Shown here: positions 32,717 to 37,592 of the stretch, one piece after another | Layout: every line of letters begins with the position of its first letter | Position numbering within the stretch: position 1 is the stretch's first letter | Source of the DNA: Clostridia bacterium | GTDB taxonomy: Bacteria > Bacillota > Clostridia > TANB77 > CAG-508 | Assembly: GCA_017937285.1 (NCBI GenBank) | Contig: JAGBDU010000006.1 | Coordinates: 1 to 37,592, forward strand | Length of the DNA: 37,592 nt | Direction of reading: 5' to 3' | Made by a program: the position numbers and the translations under genes | Notes under the pieces: model-generated | The model's input: only the letters and a program-made list of their open reading frames with translations | What the model was told of the DNA's origin: nothing | Databases searched by the model: none

Positions 32717-33103
32717 TTATGGTAGAACTTTTAGTACTACTTCAAGTAAGCTTGATATTATTGGTATTGACGCCGATATTATCATTATTTTACTTCCTAT
32801 TTCTATTTTGCTTGCAATTGCACTTTCTCCTGCATCTTTACAAATACTTGTTGCAAATTCAGATAAAATAGCAATTCCTGTTATTTTTAGTAGTACTATT
32901 ATGAATTTATTACTTATTGATACTTTTTGAGAATAATTTTCTATTAAATTTACAATTTGAGTAATAGTATCAAATGTCATTCCTAAAATTAATATTCCTG
33001 CTGTTAAGGAGACATATATTGCAAATTCTGGCTTGTATTGTTTTACTATAATAATTATTACTAACGAAATTAAACCTACTCCTATTAATTTTATGATGTC
33101 CAT
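32717..33103 (-). CDS. spoIIIAD: Stage III sporulation protein AD
   Basis: 128 aa with four membrane helices, usual length. It is paralogous to SpoIIIAC in its second half. Typical parts are MDIIKLIGVGLISLVIIIIV, ISNKFIIVLLKITGIAILSE and FATSICKDAGESAIASKIEI. Part of the SpoIIIA complex in the mother-cell membrane. TGGAGG lies 7 nt upstream. The junction with spoIIIAC contains a ~175-nt REP palindrome. Confidence 0.95.
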   Translation of the reverse strand: MDIIKLIGVGLISLVIIIIVKQYKPEFAIYVSLTAGILILGMTFDTITQIVNLIENYSQKVSISNKFIIVLLKITGIAILSEFATSICKDAGESAIASKIEIGSKIMIISASIPIISSLLEVVLKVLP

Positions 33104-33129
33104 TAATAATCCTCCATTTTTTCGTTTTC

Positions 33130-33305
33130 GGGGAGGGAGATTGGGGACGGAGATTCGGGGACGGAGATTATTAGGGACGGAATTCGCATATTAAATTCTT
33201 TCATAATTTAAATAAATTACTATTAGAACAACCATTTCAGCTAAATTATAGAATTCCGTCCCTAATAATCTCCGTCCCCAATCTCCTTCCCCAATCTCCG
33301 TCCCC
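33130..33305. repeat. Long REP palindrome between spoIIIAC and spoIIIAD
   Basis: Left arm 33130-33184 and right arm 33251-33305 are near-perfect 55-nt inverted copies. Each has three GGGGA(C/G)GGAGATT-type units plus AGGGACGGAATTC, around a 66-nt loop. The units begin at 33130, 33143, 33157 and 33174. The right arm starts 3 nt after the spoIIIAC stop. The resulting RNA hairpin would sit inside the operon message. Confidence 0.92.
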
Positions 33306-33308
33306 GAA

Positions 33309-33503
33309 TCATAAATTAAAAATTGTCCTTACTGTTGTAAACAAGTTACTTATTTCTTTAATTACGATTGTAAGTACAATAATAACTCCAGCAAGAGTTG
33401 TCATCATTGCTTGATCTTCTCTTCCTGCTCTTACAAGTACTTGGTGCAAAACAGCAACAAGTATTCCTATTGCTGCTATTTTAAATAATAAATCTACATT
33501 CAT
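33309..33503 (-). CDS. spoIIIAC: Stage III sporulation protein AC
   Basis: 64 aa with two membrane helices, standard length. MNVDLLFKIAAIGILVAVLH, VRAGREDQAMMTTLAGVIIV and LTIVIKEISNLF are highly typical. Part of the SpoIIIA complex. I start at the ATG at 33503, the usual family start; AAAGGA lies about 13 nt upstream. An in-frame upstream ATG (33536) would add 11 non-conserved residues. Confidence 0.95.
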   Translation of the reverse strand: MNVDLLFKIAAIGILVAVLHQVLVRAGREDQAMMTTLAGVIIVLTIVIKEISNLFTTVRTIFNL

Positions 33504-33621
33504 ATAAGGCTCACATTCCTTTCTTGCTTCGAGCAAAGGCGCATATAGTTATGAAAAAAATTTAATATTTTTTTCAAACTAACCTCCTTGCTCGTATATG
33601 TGTGTTTTATGTTATAATGGA

Positions 33622-34131
33622 TTACACTAAAACTATTACTACCGCTAGTCCTACAATTATTCCTAATTTTTTATACATTTTTTCATTTTTATTTCGCAAT
33701 TCAGTTGCATCTTCTATTTGACTATCTAAAAAAGTATTTACTAACCTTATTTGACTTATCTGACCTTCTATATCAGTACTTCCAAGTAATTTTCCTAATG
33801 ATTTTAGTGCTTCTTTATCATCATCTAATAGTCCTAAATTTGAATTACTTATACAATTTTCCCAAACTTCTCCTGCAAAATCTAACTGCATCTGTTGGCT
33901 CGCATCAAAAAATAATTTTCCTACATTACCTTTTATTTTTTTTGATATTTCTAAAAATACATCTGGTATTGGTTCATATGTATATGTTATTTTGGTTTCA
34001 AATATATTTAGTGCTTTTTTTATTTGTTTTAAGTTATTTGCTCTTTCAACATATTTTTTAGAAATATTTATCCCTATCATAGAGATTGTCCCAAATACAC
34101 CTATAAGTAATATGAATTTTAATAATAACAT
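33622..34131 (-). CDS. spoIIIAB: Stage III sporulation protein AB
   Basis: 169 aa. An N-terminal helix (LLLKFILLIGVFGTISMIGI) and a C-terminal helix (KKLGIIVGLAVVIVLV) flank a helical domain structurally related to type II/IV secretion GspF proteins (KKYVERANNLKQIKKALNIF, EITYTYEPIPDVFLEISKKI-like region, LLGSTDIEGQISQIRL). It partners with the ATPase SpoIIIAA. I start at the ATG at 34131 because GGGAGAG lies 7 nt before it. The upstream in-frame ATG (34173) lies close to the spoIIIAA stop and would add 14 residues. Confidence 0.94.
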   Translation of the reverse strand: MLLLKFILLIGVFGTISMIGINISKKYVERANNLKQIKKALNIFETKITYTYEPIPDVFLEISKKIKGNVGKLFFDASQQMQLDFAGEVWENCISNSNLGLLDDDKEALKSLGKLLGSTDIEGQISQIRLVNTFLDSQIEDATELRNKNEKMYKKLGIIVGLAVVIVLV

Positions 34132-34183
34132 ATTTATTCTCTCCCTAGTTTTATATATATTCATTTTTTTCATAGATAGAACC

Positions 34184-35074
34184 TTAAATTTCTATATTTA
34201 CCACATTTTTTATTTTTCCTTTTTCTTTTTCATTTAAAAATATAATTCTTTTAAACAATTTTAAATTTATAATTTTTTTTATTTCTTCATTTCTTAATAT
34301 ATCATCCATACAGCTTCCATGTGCTGTAAAAATGCAATTTACTCCAGAGCAAATTGCATAATTTATTATTTCTACATCATCTTTATTTCCTATTTCATCT
34401 GCTATAATTACTTTTGGAGCCATAGACCTAATAGCCATTCTTATTCCTATTGATTTTGGCACATTGTCTAATATATCTGTTCTTATTCCTACATCATTAT
34501 ATGCAATGCCTTTATTCATTGCAGCTATCTCTCCTCTTTCATCAATTATAGAAACATCTATACCTCTAAAATTTATCTGGCTCATTCCATCACTTATTTT
34601 TTTTGCAAGATCTCTTATAATTGTTGTTTTTCCTGCTCCTGGTGGTGATACAATTAAGGTATTAAATACTGTATTATTTTTAGTATCTAACACATATCTT
34701 AAGAGTTCATTGCTGGCTCCATTTATCTGATGTGCTATTCTAAAATTAAGTGAATAAATATGACTAATATTTGAAACTTGTCCTTCTTTTATAACCACAT
34801 TTCCTGATATTCCTACTCTATTCCCTCCTGGAAGAGTTATAAAACCATTGCATATTTGATTTTGATATGTATATATAGAATTATTGCAAATGTTTTGTAA
34901 TATTCCTATTATTTCTGTGCCTTCTACAATATATTTTAAAACCATTTCTATATAACCTAGCTTTAGAATTACTGGTTTTTTGCTTCTGATTCTTATTTCT
35001 TCTAGTTTTTCTATGTTATGCTCTAATATTATTTTAGATAACTTGACAGGTAAACATTTTAAAATAAATTCCAT
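34184..35074 (-). CDS. spoIIIAA: Stage III sporulation protein AA (secretion ATPase)
   Basis: 296 aa VirB11/PilT-like ATPase that powers the SpoIIIA complex from the mother-cell cytoplasm. Walker A is IVSPPGAGKTTIIRDLAKKI (~145), Walker B with the Asp box is VIIADEIG, DVSIIDERGEIAAM lies between, and CIFTAHG is the His box. The N-terminal part (ILEHNIEKLEEIRIRSKKPV) is typical. AAAGGAG is 4 nt upstream. First gene of the operon. Its upstream region carries a palindromic element (35156-35316). I saw no clear sigma-E promoter. Confidence 0.96.
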   Translation of the reverse strand: MEFILKCLPVKLSKIILEHNIEKLEEIRIRSKKPVILKLGYIEMVLKYIVEGTEIIGILQNICNNSIYTYQNQICNGFITLPGGNRVGISGNVVIKEGQVSNISHIYSLNFRIAHQINGASNELLRYVLDTKNNTVFNTLIVSPPGAGKTTIIRDLAKKISDGMSQINFRGIDVSIIDERGEIAAMNKGIAYNDVGIRTDILDNVPKSIGIRMAIRSMAPKVIIADEIGNKDDVEIINYAICSGVNCIFTAHGSCMDDILRNEEIKKIINLKLFKRIIFLNEKEKGKIKNVVNIEI

Positions 35075-35155
35075 TTTTACTCCTTTTTATTATCGACTTT
35101 GAATTTAGCGTTTTGAATTAGGCTAAATTTATTATATAGTGCTTTTAATTTAGCC

Positions 35156-35316
35156 GGCTATGTGAATATATATATTAAAATTCCGTTCGTTACTGGTCGT
35201 CTTTTCGCGATGAAGTTTGTGCAAACACTTAATGATTTGTACTGATTACCATAGAGGTTGTTTGAGTACTCCCAAACTGCGCCTCACTGCATTTTAATAT
35301 ATATATTCACATAGCC
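35156..35316. repeat. Palindromic element C: 26-bp arms around the 109-nt core
   Basis: 161 bp. Arms 35156-35181 (GGCTATGTGAATATATATAT...) and 35291-35316 are perfect 26-bp inverted repeats unrelated to the GTTAC MITE arms. The interior (35182-35290) is exactly 109 nt and shares its ends with the cores of elements A and B: TCCGTTCGTTACTGGTCG at one end and CTCCCAAACTGCGCCTCACTGC-like bases at the other; the middle is diverged. It lies between yebC and spoIIIAA. The rest of 35317-35432 shows nothing assignable. Confidence 0.88.
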
Positions 35317-35432
35317 TACTCTACAAAATTAGATAATCTCCTATATACATTAATAAATATTTATCTAAAATTCTCAAACGTGCAATTAAAAAGTACAAAA
35401 TTTACAATATCCAAACACTAAATTGAAGCAAA

Positions 35433-35478
35433 AAAAAGCATACTATATTGATAATCCTATTAATATAGTATGCTTTTT
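35433..35478. terminator. Terminator of yebC
   Basis: AAAAAGCATACTATATT (35433-35449) and AATATAGTATGCTTTTT (35462-35478) form a perfect 17-bp stem. U runs exist in both directions; it serves yebC on the minus strand. Confidence 0.9.
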
Positions 35479-35497
35479 AATTTATTTTATGACTAAT

Positions 35498-36223
35498 TTA
35501 TTCTGCCCAATTATGGTATACATTTAATACATCGTCTAAATCATCTAGGTTATCTAATAATCTTTGCATTTTTTCTGCTGCTTTTTCATCTAGCTCTACT
35601 GTTGTTGTTGGAACCATTTTTACTTCAGCTTCTAAAAATTCTAGACCTTGCTCTTCTAATTTTTCTCTTACTGCAGAAAAATCGCTTGGTTCTGTTGTTA
35701 TTTCATATATTTCTTCTTCTGATGAAAAATCTTCTGCTCCTGCTTCTAATGCTAACATCATTAAATCATCTTCTGACATTGATGTAGATTCTTTATCTAT
35801 TACTATTACTCCTTTTTTATTGAATAAGTATGATACGCATCCTGATGTTCCTAGATTTCCTCCTGCTTTATCAAATACATGACGTACATCTGCTGCTGTT
35901 CTGTTTTTGTTGTCTGTACTTGCTTCTACTATTACTGCAACACCATTTGTGCCATATCCTTCATATACCATTTCTTCATAATTTGTAGCATCTGCCTGAC
36001 CTGCTGCTTTTTTTATTGCATTATTTATTGTATCATTTGGCATGTTTGCTGCTTTGCATTTTGCTATAACATCTTTTAATTTAGAATTACCTGCAGGATC
36101 TGGTCCACCTGCTTTTACCGCTATTAATAATTCTCTTCCTAATTTAGTAAATATTTTTCCTCTTGCTGCATCGGCTTTACCTTTTTTTGCTTGTATGTTA
36201 TGCCATTTTGAATGTCCTGACAT
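35498..36223 (-). CDS. yebC: YebC/PmpR family protein
   Basis: 241 aa. The hallmark N-terminus [20 protein letters not shown] is followed by [53 protein letters not shown] and [20 protein letters not shown]. Members act as DNA-binding regulators, and YebC has also been shown to help ribosomes through proline-rich stretches. This is the full-length YebC_I type. AAAGGAGG lies 9 nt upstream. Single-gene unit with a strong terminator. Confidence 0.97.
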   Translation of the reverse strand: MSGHSKWHNIQAKKGKADAARGKIFTKLGRELLIAVKAGGPDPAGNSKLKDVIAKCKAANMPNDTINNAIKKAAGQADATNYEEMVYEGYGTNGVAVIVEASTDNKNRTAADVRHVFDKAGGNLGTSGCVSYLFNKKGVIVIDKESTSMSEDDLMMLALEAGAEDFSSEEEIYEITTEPSDFSAVREKLEEQGLEFLEAEVKMVPTTTVELDEKAAEKMQRLLDNLDDLDDVLNVYHNWAE

Positions 36224-36326
36224 GGTTAATTCCTCCTTTTTTTATTTTTTTACTTGTATATATTATCATATTTTTTTCTTTTTGTGTAGAGTTTTTATAG
36301 TTTTTTTTAATTACATATTTTTTATT

Positions 36327-36548
36327 GTTACTATTCACAGCCATTTTTTTAGAGTAGTGGAAAAGGGATTATATTATAAAAAATGCAATGACGCGCAGTT
36401 TGGGAGCCATAGGACCTCATTGCCAGCCAATATTTTAAAGCACATACTTATTAATGTATTAAAATTTTAGCCTGCCGACCAGTAAGGAATGGAATTTTTT
36501 ATAATATAATCCCTTTGGAACGGCTCACTTTTAGCTGTGAATTGTAAC
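36327..36548. repeat. MITE copy A with the 109-nt core
   Basis: 222 bp from GTTACTATTCACAGCC to TTAGCTGTGAATTGTAAC. The left arm (36327-36384) and right arm (36494-36548) share their outer 15 bp and their inner AAAGGGATTATATTATAAAA. The core (36385-36493) is 109 nt, in reverse orientation to element C, and about 90% identical to that of copy B. It includes GCAATGA/TCATTGC pairing. Flanks TTTTTATT and TTTTCACT may be an eroded 8-bp duplication. I see no gene in 36224-36662. Confidence 0.88.
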
Positions 36549-36662
36549 TTTTCACTTGTAAATGCAACTAATTGAACTATTATACTAGAAACTCCTGAAT
36601 CTGATTTTTCAGTTTTAAGATATCCTATTTTTTATTTATTTATTTTTTCTATTATAAAAATA

Positions 36663-37424
36663 CTATTTTTCTTCTCCATTCATAATATCTTTTACTACTT
36701 CCCCTGCTATAATCAACCCTGCTACTGATGGGACAAAAGATATACTTCCTGGTATCTGATTACGTGATGTGCATTTTTTTACAGTACCAGGAGGACATAT
36801 ACAACCATTTTTACAACTATTATTTGTTGTTTCATCTGTTTTTATTGGCTCTTCTTTTGAGTAAACTACTTTAAGTTTTTTTATTCCTCTAGCTCTTAGC
36901 TCTTTTCTCATTACTTTTGCAAGTGGACATACACTCGTTTTATAAATATCTGTTACTTCGAATTTTGTGGGATCTAATTTATTTCCAGTTCCCATACTAG
37001 ATATTATTGGAATATTTAATTTATTTGCTCTCATTACTAGCTCTATTTTCGCAGTTACAGTATCTACACTATCTACTATATAATCCACAGTTTCATCTAA
37101 TATTTCCTTGCTATCTGGCATAAAAAATTCTTGAACTACTTGCACATTTGCATCTGGATTTATTTCTAAAATTCTTTCTTTTGCAACCTCTACTTTTGAT
37201 TTGCCAACTGTCTTTCTTGTTGCAATTATTTGTCTGTTTAAATTTGTTAAACAAACATCATCATCATCTACTAATATAAAACTTCCTATACCTGCTCTTA
37301 CTAATCCTTCTACTACAAATGAACCTACTCCTCCAATTCCAAATACTGCAACCTTAGATTTTTGTAGTTTTTCTATCGCTTCTTTTCCTATTAATAATTC
37401 TGTTCTTGAAAATTGATTTAACAT
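36663..37424 (-). CDS. tcdA: tRNA threonylcarbamoyladenosine dehydratase (TcdA)
   Basis: 253 aa E1-like ThiF/MoeB superfamily enzyme that cyclises t6A37 of tRNA to ct6A with ATP. The nucleotide loop is VAVFGIGGVGSFVVEGLVRA (~28). VDDDDVCLTNLNRQIIAT and VDYIVDSVDTVTAKIELV follow. The C-terminal RNQIPGSISFVPSVAGLIIA is typical of TcdA. A cysteine-containing insert (SCKNGCICPPGTVKKC) replaces the shorter loop of E. coli TcdA and could hold a metal. The start ATG at 37424 has only the weak SD AAGGGATGAAAT upstream. Confidence 0.92.
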   Translation of the reverse strand: MLNQFSRTELLIGKEAIEKLQKSKVAVFGIGGVGSFVVEGLVRAGIGSFILVDDDDVCLTNLNRQIIATRKTVGKSKVEVAKERILEINPDANVQVVQEFFMPDSKEILDETVDYIVDSVDTVTAKIELVMRANKLNIPIISSMGTGNKLDPTKFEVTDIYKTSVCPLAKVMRKELRARGIKKLKVVYSKEEPIKTDETTNNSCKNGCICPPGTVKKCTSRNQIPGSISFVPSVAGLIIAGEVVKDIMNGEEK

Positions 37425-37512
37425 TTTTATTTCATCCCTTCTAGATTATTTTCATATTTCAGATTGATTCTTTAATATTTTACAAAAAATTTTTCAAATA
37501 TTCAATACCTTT

Positions 37513-37592
37513 GGGGACGGAGAAACGGGGACGGAGAAACGGGGACGGAGAATTGGGGACGGAGATTGCGGTAAGACCGCAATCTCCGTCCC
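37513..37592. repeat. REP array at right edge: 14-bp period plus palindrome
   Basis: GGGGACGGAGA begins at 37513, 37527, 37541 and 37555 (exact 14-bp period). The last unit opens a palindrome GGGGACGGAGATTGCGGT-AAG-ACCGCAATCTCCGTCCC that reaches the window edge (one base short of complete). Confidence 0.92.

Overview
The window is a low-GC (roughly 25-30% by eye) segment of a spore-forming Firmicute chromosome, most likely a class Clostridia organism. It carries a complete spoIIIA operon, a spoVAE homologue, LexA, an arginyl-tRNA synthetase with a T-box leader, and strong SD/sigma-A type signals. The density of small palindromic repeats resembles uncultured anaerobic Clostridia, but no species can be named from the sequence. 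Nearly all genes lie on the minus strand. The plus-strand exceptions are a Tic20/DUF4870-like membrane protein, spoVAE, an 88-aa orphan and a YhcC-type radical SAM gene.

Layout. 0.2-6.4 kb holds housekeeping genes (Ca2+/Na+ exchanger, mreB, a lexA operon with a membrane-anchored partner, obg, trpS). 6.5-8.6 kb is an accessory stretch: a coiled-coil protein with an RNA polymerase alpha-CTD-like fold, a nested MITE, the small membrane protein and spoVAE. 8.7-16.1 kb has an HD hydrolase, argS behind an AGA-specifier T-box, an orphan small gene, a HAM1/RdgB-like pyrophosphatase, an HD gene broken by an amber codon, a NUDIX hydrolase and a HelD-type helicase. 16.3-20.8 kb has a very AT-rich 5S rRNA-like gene with terminator, a nuclease/transposase remnant, a flavoprotein, a DUF368 (PopT-type) transporter, the radical SAM gene, and a promoter-and-terminator-bounded region of about 400 nt with no ORF (candidate ncRNA). 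20.9-24.0 kb is a zur-znuACB zinc uptake operon with a 7-1-7 operator on its promoter. 24.1-28.2 kb is a cell-surface cluster: three cohesin-like proteins (two with sortase-like tails), a dockerin-like exported protein, a 27-aa membrane peptide and a membrane-anchored exported protein. 28.2-29.2 kb is a frameshifted PiT phosphate transporter. 29.4-35.1 kb is spoIIIAA-AH, followed by yebC and tcdA.

The most unusual content is non-coding. (1) A MITE family (ends GTTAC..GTAAC, about 8-bp target duplications) occurs as full, short and nested copies. Full copies carry a central core of exactly 109 nt. The same 109-nt core, with conserved ends and a diverged middle, also sits in a different element with unrelated 26-bp arms. 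(2) REP-like sequences sharing a GGGGAC head occur as singles, palindromes and 13-16-bp arrays. They repeatedly abut stop codons; one supplies the last codons of spoIIIAE and another contains the argS stop. (3) The 400-nt candidate RNA at 20.28-20.68 kb is not a class I recognise.

Genes are linked where the sequence shows it: lexA with its downstream membrane gene, zur with znuACB, the surface cluster, and the spoIIIA operon, whose AC/AD and AE/AF junctions are invaded by REP sequences.
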